DNA of 64,000 bases, taken from positions 2,170,001-2,234,000 of the forward strand of contig NC_135356.1 in NCBI RefSeq assembly GCF_051622035.1. The letters run 5' to 3'. Made by a program: the position numbers and the translations under genes. The notes beneath the pieces were generated by a model, which worked only from the letters and a program-made list of their open reading frames with translations, was not told where the DNA came from and made no database searches. Positions within the stretch are counted from its first letter, which is position 1, and each line of letters starts with the position of its first letter. Positions 46,096 through 58,866 of the stretch are shown here, piece after piece. Origin of the DNA: Arctopsyche grandis. Lineage: Eukaryota; Arthropoda; Insecta; Trichoptera; Hydropsychidae.

Positions 46096-46499
46096 GCCCC
46101 CGATGCCCGATGAAAAACTGAAAAAAAATTAAAAAACTGAAAAAGTGAAAAAAATGAATAAACTGAAAAAATGAAAAAAATGAAAAATATGAAAAAAAAA
46201 ATTTGTTCACCATACTGGTTGACGGTTGATCGTCCGTCACATATATACAAATATACAAATATATTTAGCGACAGTCCGTTTTTATATATAGTATATTATA
46301 CGTCGTTTTACCCTGCTTGGCTCAGTGGTACCCATATTGTGTAATTTTCTGCAATTACCCTCAGATATACTCCAAACACGCTGGTGGAGGTGCGAAATGA
46401 ATTTCTAAAAACAATGTCTTGCAAGTACTTTGTAAATAATCGGCGACTTGTGCCGAATTGACGTTTCAGCTTCCGTTTTGCTCGCATCCATGATGGAAT

Positions 46500-46985
46500 A
46501 TAAATGCATTCGTTTGTGATTCACCAAGCCAAATTTGTGGATCCAAATGATTGTGAATTACATACTCCACGTTTTGCATGTATATGTTAATGCCCGGGGA
46601 CGCTATTCTTGGTGTATACCAAAAAAATTACATATATGATCCTTCCTATTATAAACTAGTATTTCTTTTCTTTTTTTCCAGTTTATTTAATTATTATTAT
46701 TTTAATATTAGATGAAACTGATTATATATTGCCAAAGAAGAGAAAAACCTTGATTTTTTCAATCTCGCTTTTTCAACCATGGATCCACGAGAGATTGAGA
46801 TTTATGTTTTTTTTGTAGTTTCGTAACAGCAGGGTATCGGTATATCTGAACAATGAGAGGTCAATAAGCAGTTATCTAAAATCGCGACATTTGGCTGTCC
46901 CGAATGGTCCTTTCAGGACGCCCGGATCAGATGCGTGAAACCGGGACAATCCCGGAAAACCGGGACGTCTGTCAGCCCTAGACTA
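46500..46985 (-). mobile_element. TIR-type element beginning TAGGGCTGACAG, copy 2
   Basis: Inverted copy of 19872-20290, starting on the minus strand with TAGGGCTGACAGACGTCCCG at 46983, with 'gtcaccttagtc' outside it. The far side runs into 'cacgttttgcatgtat' sequence also present near 20268. Confidence 0.6.
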
Positions 46986-46989
46986 AGGT

Positions 46990-47930
46990 GACTGTCCTGA
47001 GAGATAAAATCAGTACACGCTTTTCATCAAATGGATAGATTGATATATTCAAAGCCTTCAACAAAAACGGTTGTCTACTACAAAAATATTAGTAAATTAG
47101 TAGAGTATTTATTGTCTATAAATGCGTATGCCAAATGACTCTTTGATGAACAATATGTGTTCCAGTGATAAAATCCAATTGATTGCAGAAACTATAAAAC
47201 GTCTGTTAATTACTATTTATGTATAATTTTAACAAGTCTTGTTTAGAATTTCAATTTTTGAAGAAAATTAATTCATTTTTTCCCTAAAATTAAATATAAA
47301 ATAAAATAAATGGAAGGGGGGCAGACTGTCAACGGCTACCTTGGGATGGGCCGGTTTATGAATATTGGAATCATTATTTTATATTCATAAATGTGCATCC
47401 ACGATTCTCTAATGTTCATTAATATTTCTAATAAATTAAATATATAGAAATATTTTTTTGAAAAAAATATCCTGGTTTTAGGTGCGAAAAAAATGGCCAC
47501 CTTAAATTTCCTTCCTTTGGCTATTGCCAATTCTAGCCAATAAAGTTTATGACTTTTTACTCAAAAGGATATCGAGTGCAGCTGCGCACTTCATATTGAA
47601 TGGCTAACACTTAATTTTGCTGTGCATAACGGAAAATAAGGTTCTTCCTTATATCTGCTATATATTCGACTGCGAATAAAACAATACTTTTGAAATTGTT
47701 TGAACATAGTTTTTAACAACAATGACATGAACTTTAGATTTCAAACAACGGATTTCCGGAAACTTTTGATTTTGAACTACAGGTTTCAGGAAATTAGAAT
47801 GACACCACTGAGCCGTTATAATTGAAAGTGGTCTAATTCCACTTTTCTTCATTTCGAGGAATATTTCGACAGCAATTTGTGAATGAAGTCAAACAGAAAC
47901 AGTGTTTTTGGAACTCAAAATTACACTTTT
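46990..47930. other. Non-coding interval
   Basis: No gene, RNA or transposon boundary recognised. Confidence 0.5.
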
Positions 47931-47934
47931 AAAT

Positions 47935-48215
47935 ATTTATTTATTTATTCTAAACAGACCATTGTGGCATAACAGGAATTCCTAAAGCGCCACAATGGTC
48001 AAAAAATATAACACAAAAAAAACAAAATAACAATTAAACATAAATTAATACATAACGAAAATAATATACTCATCAATTATACATAAAAAATACATTTGCA
48101 CATAAACATAAATACATCCATACATAAACATAAAAAATAGCATTTAATAATAACAGATAAAGTAAAAATATCAAATATAAAATATAGCATAAGGAATGCC
48201 TTGCACCTACAGCCA
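47935..48215 (-). mobile_element. Retroelement 3' end with stem-loop type B, copy 1
   Basis: Read on the minus strand: A/T-rich body, then the stem-loop ACCATTGTGGC..GCCACAATGGT (47958-47999, perfect 11-bp stem, 20-nt loop), then an AAATA-type tail. Nearly identical to 52905-53175, so both are recent. The missing 5' part means LINE or SINE cannot be decided. Confidence 0.7.
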
Positions 48216-48229
48216 GTTTCAATAAATAT

Positions 48230-48745
48230 GTAAGAAACAACTACAAATACAAAACATCCCTGTAAGGCCCAAATGGAAGAGAGTTAATCAAAATTTCACT
48301 CATAAATCACAATCAATCATGAAAACAATGATGAGCGCAGACTACCAGATAAATGGGTTAGAGTAATTTCCGACAATTTACGCTCACTAAGGTGGAAAAT
48401 ATCACATTCAGTCTCGGCAGCAACGATTTCATATACATATCTAAATATAACGACTCATATACATATCTAATATAATTTAAACTACTAGATTTTTTTCTTG
48501 ATCGAAGGACGATTTTTCTATTTTCGATTTGTCAAGTATTTAAGCCAAAGTCATCGTAGCAATAAATATACGACAAGCAATAAATATGACTAGTTTTTAC
48601 CACTCCAAATAAATATAAACAAGATTTTTATGTAAGTTTTGTTTGTTTTGCATTGAAAACCAGTTTTCTGATATTTTGTTTGAAGATACATATGTGTATA
48701 AGAACAAGTAAACATTTCTACTTTATCTACATATGTACGCAGTAA
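48230..48745. other. Non-coding interval
   Basis: No supported feature. Confidence 0.5.
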
Positions 48746-48749
48746 CAAC

Positions 48750-48930
48750 AGATGAAGTTTTTTGATCATGCGAAAATTCGAACTCGAGATTTTGACTGAT
48801 TTGAACACTATTAGTCCTATTGAACTGAAACTTAGTATCGGCTACTGAATTGCTAATCGTAACGACGTAAATTTTTTTCAAATTTTTAAATTAACCGGAA
48901 GTGGTACCTCCCTTATAGGTGTCCTCTTTT
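48750..48930 (-). repeat. Dispersed relative of the left-edge satellite
   Basis: The complement of 1700-1960: 'aaccggaagtggtacctccc' and 'ataggtgtcctctttt' mirror 'gaggacacctataagggg', and 'cgaactcgagattttgact' mirrors 1920-1955. Confidence 0.75.
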
Positions 48931-48939
48931 GTTTTGTTT

Positions 48940-50090
48940 CTACGCTGCCTGGTTATATTCTGTTCGCCATGTTTTCTTCCGTTTAATTTGTTTAATATTT
49001 CGCAAATACATATGTGCCTCTAGTTAGCCACAAATCGTTTGTCATTTCCAAAAAACATCATATATGTATGTATGTATGTATTTATGAATTTATGCATTCG
49101 CATCAAAGCAACAATCATATATGAAGATCGTATCTGTGATTTGAAGAAAATACAAAATACAAACAGGTATCAATTATATTTTATGATATTGATCTCTTAG
49201 TAGTTGTTGGATAGATAGAAAGTGTCTGAATGTTTCAGGATTTAAAACGAAATAGCTATGAGCGGTTGTACAGGTCAAAGGCTTGTCTATGCAAAGAACA
49301 GCATTTTTTTACTGTGTTTTATTCATATTTTTAAATAAGCTTACATAATCAATACGCAATTTTCTTTCCATAAAATAGCTGAGTACGGTGGGGAAGGGGG
49401 GGGGGGGGAGGAATCTGCCAAAGACGAGATTGCAATTGCAATAACCGACATATTTTAATATGAATATTTTCCACGGAACAGCAAATTATCAAAGTTCAAA
49501 GGAATCTATCAATTTTTTCTTTTTTGCACCGTGCTGTATCAAATTGGAATCAAAACAGAGGTACTCTTGTGGCTCTTGTGAGCTTTTAAATAAAGCGCAT
49601 AAATTCGAAATTTCATTTCGTTTCGGAGAAAATGAAATCTGTTTTACTGGTTTAATTTTTAAAGTATTTACGTACACTAATTGGAACATTTTGTCTGAGA
49701 CATATTCCTTTTAAAAAGACATATATAAATATGTAGAGATGGATTTTATGACGTGGATTTTTTTTTTCAATATACTGTAAATTTTATCGTTCAAAATATT
49801 CAATCACTCAATCTTGTATATACATACAAGATTGAGTGATTGAATTAGCATAATAGTGTCTTGTTAAATAAGTAACAAGATTGTATATGCAGACATGGTA
49901 TTGGTGATGAATTCATAGACACTCGTGTTATACAAGTTTCTTGTTGCGACAATGGAGTTTCGAACAATAGGCTATAATAAGACGAATAATTGTATTTTGA
50001 AGAACGACGGAGATTTGAATCTAAAATATTTCAATGGGCTTAAAGAAGAAAGTACATATGTAAGTAAATATTATATTCTATGTATATGGA
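48940..50090. other. Non-coding interval
   Basis: No gene. It contains a G homopolymer at 49396-49408 and a short perfect palindrome at 49803-49838 ('cactcaatcttgtata' and its complement). Confidence 0.5.
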
Positions 50091-50094
50091 CAGA

Positions 50095-50165
50095 TTCATA
50101 TTACGTCTACGCCACGTACATATGTACATATATTCCGTAATATGAACGTGGCGTAGACGTAACGG
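50095..50165. repeat. Hairpin with ACGTCTACGCCACGT arms
   Basis: 'ttacgtctacgccacgt' and 'acgtggcgtagacgtaa' are exact complements around about 30 nt. The same arm word occurs once at 28355-28372 inside the intron 7 composite. Confidence 0.8.
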
Positions 50166-51064
50166 CAGTATCCGAAACTATTCTATATAATATATAAAAT
50201 AATATATATAAAAGCGGAAGGGATGTGTGTGTGTGTATGTGGTAAGTGCATCGACAAGTATGGAGATTTAAAAAGACAAATTTTTGAATTATCAATTGAG
50301 CTATTAAAGGCGTACAATATAGACTCGACGATACGACACAAGCAATATTGTGCTGTATCGTAGCGCTCTGTAATGTATATGTAAGCTGATTTTGCTTTGC
50401 CCTTGGTCAAAAAAATCTGAACGTGCGCTGCCGTATTGTATGAATAGCTGTGCTGGTTTGTTGCCATGCAGTGCTGGACAATATAAATATACTTTAATAC
50501 CTTTTCGATTGATCGATTTTCAACTCATTTCTCTTTTCCATTACATAAATATGTATAAGGTTCATATTTTTTAACAATTTAATATTATTTTTTAAGCTTT
50601 TTTTTTATTAACCTGTATACACTAACTTTAAGATGCGATAATATTATGAATAATTACTAAAGAGCGGACCAACTTTGCGCTGTTCATTGTTCACTGTTCG
50701 CCGTGCATTGTTCATTTTTATTATGAACCTTTTTTTTGCACTCTAGCTTTGTAGTTTGCTCTGTTTCCTGTAAAAAGCACGCTTCCGGTCCTACCTCTAA
50801 TAATAACAAGAAAATTGGATTATAAAAATGATCACTGTTATATTATTCAACACTGCACGTTAACAGCTCGGCACAGCATGCAAAACACTACTTCTAGTCA
50901 TACTATACAGCACCGCCCGTTCTCGGCACGTTCGTACTTGTTTCGGACGAGTGTATGGTAAAATTGGCTTTCATATACATTGCAGAGCGCGACAATATAA
51001 ATCGATGTCATTTCCAAAAAAGTATCAGAGATTTTTGAGTAATTTCGATACACAATCGTCGTTC

Positions 51065-51140
51065 AAAAGGCCGTTCAGCCAAATGTCCGTTCGGCCAAAT
51101 GTTCGTTGGCCTAATGTCCCTTCGGCCAAAAGTACATGTC
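51065..51140. repeat. Minisatellite, ttcggccaaatgtccg unit
   Basis: Four to five copies of a 16-17-bp unit with small changes. Confidence 0.85.
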
Positions 51141-51223
51141 GGTTACTGCTGTTACATCTTTGTTACGTACATATTACGGAACATATGAATGTGTCCATAT
51201 ATGTACATACATATATAATAGAA

Positions 51224-51720
51224 CCAGTTGTTTTACCCGGGTTCGCTCAGTATTTGTAATATAAACAGCTTAAACAAAATAAAAAAATTAAAAACAAAAT
51301 AAAACATGGCGAATCTAATAGTTGTTTTACCCGGGATCGCTCAGTATTTGTAATATAAACAGCTTAAACAAAATAAAAAAATAAAAAATAATATTAAATA
51401 TTCATTTGTTTTTTTATTAAATTTATTTGAATCGAATCGTCATAGAAACTGACTTTTTTTCGATTTCCAACCAAATATAGTTACAAACTTACAGTCACTT
51501 TCGAAATTATATATTGAAATATGTATTATTTATTATACCAGAATCCGCCGACCCCTTCCGGTGCCCTTCGTCCCCCCCGCGCTCCCCGTCCCCCTTCGCC
51601 CCCGGCGCCCCCCGGCCCCCCCCGTCCCCCGTCCCCATGTCGTCATGTCGTCATGGAAATTTTGACTTAATTTCGAAGTTCCCAATCAATTTCCAACCAA
51701 CAATATTTACATACATACAA
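51224..51720 (-). mobile_element. Helitron subfamily 1 with duplicated 3' end
   Basis: On the minus strand the 3' terminus is ...GAACCCGGGTAAAACAACTGG|T (CTRR form, + strand CCAG at 51224-51227). The terminal stretch of about 80 bp is duplicated in tandem at 51225-51303 and 51321-51400. Further in is the GC-rich core at 51540-51640. Non-coding. Confidence 0.65.
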
Positions 51721-51729
51721 AGTCTCAAA

Positions 51730-52900
51730 GAAATTAGTATAGTTAGATGTAATAAAGGATATTTATTGTACTGCTATTTACGTGCAGTTGCCGATCAAGT
51801 ATATACATATCTATGTATAAACTGACCTTTAAACTTGAATATTATTCATAAGAATTCAAAAAAAGAAGCAACGTAGGTAAAAGATTGAAAGAGCATCGGA
51901 GAGATATTATTTATTTTGTATGAATTAAATATTTATATTTTTGACCTCGGTGATCTTGAGATAATTGCATTGAACATCGCAACACATAATGTTTTGCGCT
52001 TAACAATATTTAAAAATACTGGTGGTCTAATAATACGTTTATTCTGCTATTACGAGATTCTGGATAAGTCAAATTAAAATAAGTGTTTTTGGAACTGAAA
52101 ATTGGACTTTCAAATATAACGGCTCATTTATACAATACCGGTCTTTCCATACGATATTTAAAATTTTATTTTTGATCATGTCCAAGCATTGTATTTATGT
52201 ATCGTTACATTACCTGAAGTAAATGTGTCTAGTTACGTGTCACATACATACATAGATGGGTTTTATTTGATTAAAAATTGTAATTCTTAATCTTCAATCT
52301 ATACGCGACTTTACAAATGTCTATCGGACTAATCGCGAAAATGTGCATTTTGCCATTCGAAATGCCTTTCGAAATTGTGGCGCTTTCAAATTTGAATTTC
52401 ACCAAACGATGGAATGTCCATATTTGAATTTGATTATCATCTTGACGACATTCTGATCACTTTCGGTCAAATGAATCCGAATGTGCCGATATTAGAAAGC
52501 GCAAATATGCATACGTATTTTGAATTCCTACTTTGTATTATATGTATTATTATAATCCAGTGGACGAGATGAGGTCAAAACACTTTAGAAAATTAATCAT
52601 TTCGATCAACATATAATATAAAGGTGTTTGTTACCTTCCACCCCCCCCCCTCCCTCTCTCATGCTCCATTTTATTCAATGATGATGACACCATGATCTGT
52701 AGACAGTCGCACCAAATTATTAAGACTTTGTTATTCAACAGCTTGATTTTATTTATGTTGATATTAAACATTAGGCCTATTTAAAAATACGTAAATTTTT
52801 TTAAATTTCACCCCCCCCCCCCTTTTCAATTGTTTTCATTAAAAAAATACGTTTGAATATTTTCCAAAATGTATTAATCAAACATTCACATTCTCTTTTA
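51730..52900. other. Non-coding interval
   Basis: AT-rich with C homopolymers near 52640 and 52812. No gene recognised. Confidence 0.5.
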
Positions 52901-52904
52901 ATAT

Positions 52905-53175
52905 TTATTTATTTTATTCTAAACAGACCATTGTGGCATAACAGGAATTCCTAAAGCGCCACAATGGTCAAAAAATATAACACAAAAAAAAACAAAAAAA
53001 CAATTAACATAAATTAATACATAACGAAAATAATATACTCATCAATTATACATAAAAAAAATACATTTGAACATAAACATAAACACATCCATACATAAAC
53101 ATAAAAAATAGCATTTAATAATAACAGATAAAGTAAAAATATCAAATAAAAAAAATATAGCATAAGGAATGCCTT
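52905..53175 (-). mobile_element. Retroelement 3' end with stem-loop type B, copy 2
   Basis: Nearly identical to 47935-48215 and in the same orientation. Stem-loop at 52927-52968, perfect stem. Confidence 0.7.
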
Positions 53176-53339
53176 ATGCTATATTTAAATTAATTATAAT
53201 ATGAAATTACTATTCAATATTATAATTGCAGAATAGAAAAGCGGACTTTGCGTCACAACCTTTTTTTGGGAAAGTGGAAAAGCTTTGATCCTATATATTT
53301 AGAATAATATTATTAAATTCATGGGATAAATAATTATCA

Positions 53340-53420
53340 ATCAAATGTACAATGTTTCTGACCAGAAAGGCGTATTGGGTTTACCTGTTAGGTATTCCTG
53401 GTAGAAATTAAATTAAATGA
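53340..53420 (+). mobile_element. SINE 3' end fragment
   Basis: 'aaaggcgtattgggtttacctg' and 'ggtattcctgg' with an A/T tail keep the loop of the full SINE at 36896 with a decayed stem. Confidence 0.55.
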
Positions 53421-53599
53421 TAAAACTCCACAATATTAATAAGAACAACGATAGTATTAAATATCCCACAGCAAACTTAATCTACTTTTTCACCATATCT
53501 ATTGTATTTTATGTATGTATATATATATTATATTTATGTATGTATATGTATATATGTATTGTAAGGTGTCAGAAGTTCACATCGTCATTGTTATAAACA

Positions 53600-53930
53600 C
53601 GTATTAATAATATGAACCGTTCGTAACCCTTCAAACGTTCCCGCTACGATTGTTATCCATCGAGTGTGCACTTTTGTATGGTTTTCATTACTCCACTTTT
53701 CCGCATGTGAACACGAATCCACACTGCATTTCGATTTGGTTCGTTGGCCGCTGAAAATACCGAAATATACGGTTTTCATCAGCGGATCGTCGTCGAGCGG
53801 AAGACGCGGCCGCCATCTTTGCTCATGTACTCTACAAAAGGACACGTTATAAACGTGCGTCGCAAAAAATGGCGACACAACGCGAAGAACGGGTATTGAA
53901 CACGCCGTTCAAGTCGCAATCAAAAATAAC
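53600..53930. promoter_or_regulatory. GC-richer, promoter-like region
   Basis: A local rise in GC and CpG with 'gcggccgccatctttgc' (its complement, AAGATGGCGGC, is the YY1/Pho core). ATGs in good context occur on both strands ('aaaaatggcgaca' plus; 'aagatggcggcc' minus). No splice donor or protein family is evident, so it is only a candidate bidirectional promoter. Confidence 0.3.
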
Positions 53931-54439
53931 ACGATCGCATAATATAACACATACATATGTATCTACCAAGTGGTTGTATGTACATATGTTAGTACATATG
54001 TAATCATCGGTGTCATCCCATTTCCGTAACGGCGGGCTTCCAACATAAAATACTTTTAAATTGACCGTGAACTGTGCCTTTTGAACGATCGTATATTCAA
54101 TTAAAACTCTAAGTGCCGATACTGTTTTTTTCTAGGTCATTCGTTCGTTCAAAGTGGGATTCATGGACGAAGCAATTTGTCTATCAATTAGATCGATTAA
54201 TATTTGTATCGTAAACGGCGATTTATTAACTTCGTTTGTTGCAAGAAAGCATTTTCTCAATGCTTTCTTGCAATTTGAAATGCAATTCCTTAAAGGTATA
54301 TTACTATTTTATTTATACTTTGGGAAAGGCGGCATAGCTAATGGACCCAATTTTATGTTTTTGCATGATGCCGTTATCTAAGCGACATCTATGGTATTAA
54401 ACTTGTATTAAATTTAGATTATAAATTTTGAAATCATAT

Positions 54440-54680
54440 TAAAATAGTGGTGACGTGTTGGGTGGGATGGTTTTTGTCAATTTAATGAGGAACTGCTCGA
54501 CACTGAAATCACAATCACATAAATTGCTAAGCTCTGATAGGAAACGATCGACTTGGAAGCTCATATATCCAGCAACACTACAAAAAATACTCGAAATATA
54601 TTTTTTTCAATCAGGGATTGAACTCGGCAACTTCTCGGTCGTTCGTGCTAACGCAACCACCAATCTATGCTGCTGGTAAT
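54440..54680 (-). mobile_element. tRNA-derived SINE, minus strand, partial
   Basis: On the minus strand: 'ccagcagcatagattggtgg' head, 'gagttcaatccctg' decayed B box, then 'gatcgtttcctatcagag'. The body is short and the 3' end absent. Confidence 0.65.
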
Positions 54681-54799
54681 GACTTTGTGTAGACTAGTGT
54701 TGCGCCCGTTGATTTTTTAATGGATGGTTTTGGAAAAAGAATTGATACATGCATTAAAATAAAGTTATGTGTATAATAATAACTAGAGTACGGACCCAA

Positions 54800-54900
54800 A
54801 GCGTGCCGTTCATTGTTCAATTGTTGTAAATGCTTTGTAAAAAAGGTTCGGTAAACCTTTAACAATGCATTTACAACATTTGAACAATGAACGGCACCCT
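54800..54900. repeat. Inverted repeat, ~30-bp arms
   Basis: 'gccgttcattgttcaattgt...aaatgc' pairs with 'gcatttacaacatttgaac...aacggc'. A looser relative is at 50670-50720. Non-coding. Confidence 0.7.
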
Positions 54901-54949
54901 GGTTATCCGGGCTTTAATAATAACAAACAACACCCATTGTCGTCGTAAT

Positions 54950-55345
54950 CGTAATTAGAACCGAAGTTGCAACTGAAACTAAAAAAGGAATTGGGAATCG
55001 GAACTGAAACAAGAACCTGAATTTGTACCGGAACTGAAATAGGAATTGGAATCGAAACCGGGACAGTAATAGGAATCAGGAATCGCAACTGAAACAGGAA
55101 TAGGAAATCGGAACTGAAACAGGAACCGGAATAGGAATAAGAATCGAAACTTAAATTAGAATCGGGAATTGGAACATAAACAGGACCCGGAACTGAGATA
55201 GGAATTGGAACCGAAACCGGGACAGAAATAGGAATCGGGAATCGGAACTGAAACAGGAACTGGAACTGAGATAAGAATTGAAATCGGAACCGGGAATTGG
55301 AATTGAAATAGAAATCGGAATCGGAATTTAAATCTCAGTCGAAAT
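54950..55345. repeat. GGAAC/TGAAAC minisatellite
   Basis: About 400 bp of short, irregular repeats of the type 'ggaactgaaac', 'aggaatcggaac', with strong purine strand bias. Open frames across it are repeats of PIPV-type residues and are not genes. Confidence 0.85.
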
Positions 55346-55349
55346 CAAT

Positions 55350-55970
55350 ATAATAACCAAAGATCGGCGTTCGATGGATGTTTTCCGAACAAAAAATTGT
55401 TGTCAGTTTTTATAAAAACAATGCCTTTTGTTGACTTGCTTTGAACACTAATGGAGTGGTCTATTGTAGACTAATAATAACTCTTGATAGTTCTAAAATT
55501 TGTTTTTTTGAAATCTCCCTACTTGTCTGTATGTATTATTATTGCCCAACCAAATGCCTGAATATTGAAAAAACAGTTGATAAATATAAAAATGAAATAA
55601 AATATACAAAGGCAAAATACCTATATGTTTTAATCATAATATTTTACATACATTCAATACCTACTACTTATTAGTTTCATTGTCCGTTCACAAGCGAGCA
55701 ATCTTCTCGATAAATTGCACAACCAATCAAAATCAAACCGTCCTCGTGAATGAGCATGAGCGCTTATTCATATATTATACATGTGTAAATGTTACTCAAT
55801 AGATTGATTGAAAGAAATACAATTTGGGAGGCGTTGATAATATTAATTTTGTAGTTTTCTTCCGCTGAACTTTATTTGTTGAATTCAAAAGCGTATGTTT
55901 TGTACTATACGCTGTTTTGAATTTTAAACACGCAATCGCTTCATCGTTAAGGCGCATAACTACATACATA
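55350..55970. other. Non-coding interval
   Basis: No gene or element recognised. Confidence 0.5.
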
Positions 55971-55971
55971 C

Positions 55972-56103
<132 letters not shown>

Positions 56104-56499
56104 GTGCATGAAAAATGTCTTGATATGCATATTTTAAAATTTCATATATCTATTTGTTCGCACGAAAAAGCTACATTTATCAAGTTTTGATAGGATTCAA
56201 TCGTTTTTGGCAAGTTTGCTGTATTATTATCAGGTACTGTTTATAATAGTCTTAAACTTTATCAACATGCTATACGTATGTACCCGTATGTATGTATGGG
56301 TGATGCTGGGTATACCTGGGTCACAACTGCTTATTGGATTCTTAATTAGAACTGCATAGAATATAAAATTGGTTCTATTTTATAGCCGTTTTCCAGACTA
56401 GATGAATTAACATCGATCAAAGCATTTAATTAGAACCGAGTCAAGTATAAAGTTGGAGCAACGTCGTGTCGCGTCGCCTAGAATTAATTTAGTCTTGCT

Positions 56500-58180
56500 T
56501 GTCAGAGGTAGATGTAGGAGATAGAAGTAGAGGTACTTTTGCTCTGTTCCCGCACAGAGCAAATGTCAATATCAATCTGAAAATAGATGTGAATAATTTC
56601 TTTCCTGCTCGTCGTTCCAAGTATGTACGTAAGTGTATGTGCGAAGCACTTCAATATCACAACGAATTCATACACACGTACGAGTACATAGTCTGGTTTT
56701 ACCGATTAGAGTTTGAAACGATTTACCAATTGAATATTACTTACCGAGAGCAACCGATTGAAAAATCATTGAAGATTTATCCTTCTTCTTCTGCACTGAA
56801 GTCTTTTCTTATGAAAGGCCGCCACGCTGAAAATTTCGTCAACATTTCCAACTATAATTATTTAGAAATCCAATAGAAAGCCGGTATAAAAATTGTAGCT
56901 AATCCACACAAACCTTAAATAACCACCGCTGAGGATTTCGAGTTTTGTAAACGTGTGTTTAGACCAGTGGTTCTCAAGTGCGGCCACGGTGGCCGCATGC
57001 GGCCACTAGTGGATTTTACTGCGGCCACCGGCGACTTAATAGTAAATAATACTAATATTTAAAAAAAATTAAATATATTTTAAAAACTACAAAAAAGTAA
57101 CTTAACAATAATAGATACCATGCTCATCATTGACAAACTAAAAAATATAGCGAAAAGCCTTGTGACATAAGTTGAAAATGACAATTTTTCAATTTTATCT
57201 TCTGTTAGTGATTGCATAGATAAGATGTGACACAACTTCAAAATTAAAATTAAAACTTAAAATAATAGAGTGTCTTAAATCTCTGAATCTGGACTTGATA
57301 AAAGGTTCGGAGAATTGAATTTTTTTAAAACTGTTTCTTTTGTATTTTCCCCTTTTATTATGATGACAAATGAAAATTTCATAGTACTAAAAAATAGATT
57401 AAAATCATTTTCAGTATTGAGATTAATTAACCGGGCTAACTTAAAATATTTATTATTAGAAATTAGTCATGATCAAGTACTTAATAACCATTTTAATAAT
57501 ATTTCGGTTCAAAAATTTTGGTCGGAAATATACGTTGACAATGAAACAAACCAATATAAAGATTTGGCAACAATTGCTTTATTAATATTGTCTATTTTGC
57601 CCACTACCGTATATTGCGGAAAGATCTTTCAGTGTAATGCACTTTATTAAAAACAAATTTAGAAACCAGCTGAAAGACGCAAACTTAGAAGCAGCAATGC
57701 GGCTTGCATTGGAAGAATGGAGTATTGAGCAATTTCCATTTGCATTATTATTAAATAAATAGATACCAAAATGTTAAAATTTCTTTTATTTTATGAATAA
57801 ATTGATCCACTTTTTTTGTAACTTTAATTTATTTGATTAAATTTGGTGCGGCCACCAGACATTTCCATGGGATCACTATTATCACCTGTGCGGCCATGGT
57901 AAAATTTCGCCTGAGAACCACTGGTTTAGACTCTCTAATATATCTTGCAACAATATATAAAATAAAAAAAATCTATTGATGAATGCATTTTTCCAAAACT
58001 GGTTCCATCTTCTTCATTGTTGTTAAAATGTAATACTCACAATCTAAATGCCAAGCCACGGTCTAAAATACTCAGCAGTTGGGGATTTCCATTGGGAAAT
58101 TCTTCTATGGTTATAAATTCAGAAATTCCGGTGTAAACCAGTCTTTATAAACATTGACACGGATTACAAGACCCATGTTC
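56500..58180 (+). repeat. Host repeat 'H', copy 2, split by a hAT element
   Basis: 56800-56956 and 57932-58180 match copy 1 (inverted). The copy may begin as far left as 56500, where a 125-residue open frame (56499-56876) has no recognisable motif and is treated as part of the repeat. The insertion point is the same base as in copy 1. Confidence 0.65.
56965..57923 (+). mobile_element. hAT transposon, deletion derivative (Charlie-like ends)
   Basis: Ends CAGTGGTTCTCAA and CCTGAGAACCACTG are inverted. The 8-bp duplication gtttagac is exact (56957-56964, 57924-57931). The subterminal 'gcggccac' repeats are typical of this group. 57315-57760 encodes decayed transposase C-terminus: NHFNNISVQKFWSEIYVDNE and DLATIALLILSILPTTVYC, then in another frame RSFSVMHFIKNKFRNQLKDA and LEAAMRLALEEW, the hAT dimerisation region. 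No N-terminal half. Confidence 0.9.
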
Positions 58181-58315
58181 AATGTTTTTTTTCAATGCTA
58201 CCTATTTAGTATTCTTGTTATTTTTTACATACTCAAAAAACAACGCCTATTGGGGTTTTCAGGCCCATGGACTTGTTGGCAAAACGCCGATCGGCGTTGG
58301 TCAGCATTCAAAGAG
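58181..58315 (+). repeat. Palindrome-pair repeat 'P', copy 4
   Basis: 'ttcaatgctacc', then aacgcctattggggtt (58242, decayed) and AACGCCGATCGGCGTT (58283), starts 41 bp apart, then 'ggtcagcattcaaag'. It is contiguous with host repeat H, which shows P and H are parts of one larger element. Confidence 0.8.
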
Positions 58316-58866
58316 TTCGGCTATTAATAAAAAACTACACGGTTTTCTAACCGAAGATGAGTCGGGAGGCGAGCGTTGTTATTTATTCCTGCATTATATC
58401 ATTTCTTGTTAGTAAATATGCTTCAAGTATCGCATTAAACAGTTTATCAGAGGTAATATCATATTGCTTGATACATTTTCCTGAGGCGTATTTCCGCAGC
58501 GGTTCCGTTAGATAATTGCGCAATTTAAAAAATAAGTAAATCCTTGTTGTTAAATGGAATCTCGGGGCATGGGCCGCATTTAAAGCAGGTGTGGATCGCA
58601 AGCTACTGATGTGTATAAATACATATGTATATAATCCTGATTTATAGCCCCTGATTTATTTTAGTTAAATACAAAAAAAAAATAGAAGTGAAGCAAAAAA
58701 TATACCTACACATATATTGTAACGTAGAGCGAATACGCGAGCCATGTACAACGGCCAATGAGGTCTCACGACCCATCGACCAATCATAGTGAGTGCCCGA
58801 TGAGTATAAATACTGAGCGCGTTCGAACCGTAGAGCATTCGAAGCTGACGGGCCGTGCAGACCCAT

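Noticed and set aside
53863..53890. Start codon of calpain at 'aaaaatggcgacacaacgcg'
   Set aside because: Splicing its short frame to the exon at 62538 would hit a stop at once (GCA TAA). The calpain ATG at 62547 is sufficient.
54903..55088. PIPV/SVPI-repeat open frame
   Set aside because: It is a translation of the purine-rich minisatellite, with no start context or conserved domain.
56499..56876. 125-residue open frame
   Set aside because: It lies next to or within host repeat H and shows no motif. The matching part of copy 1 is not open.
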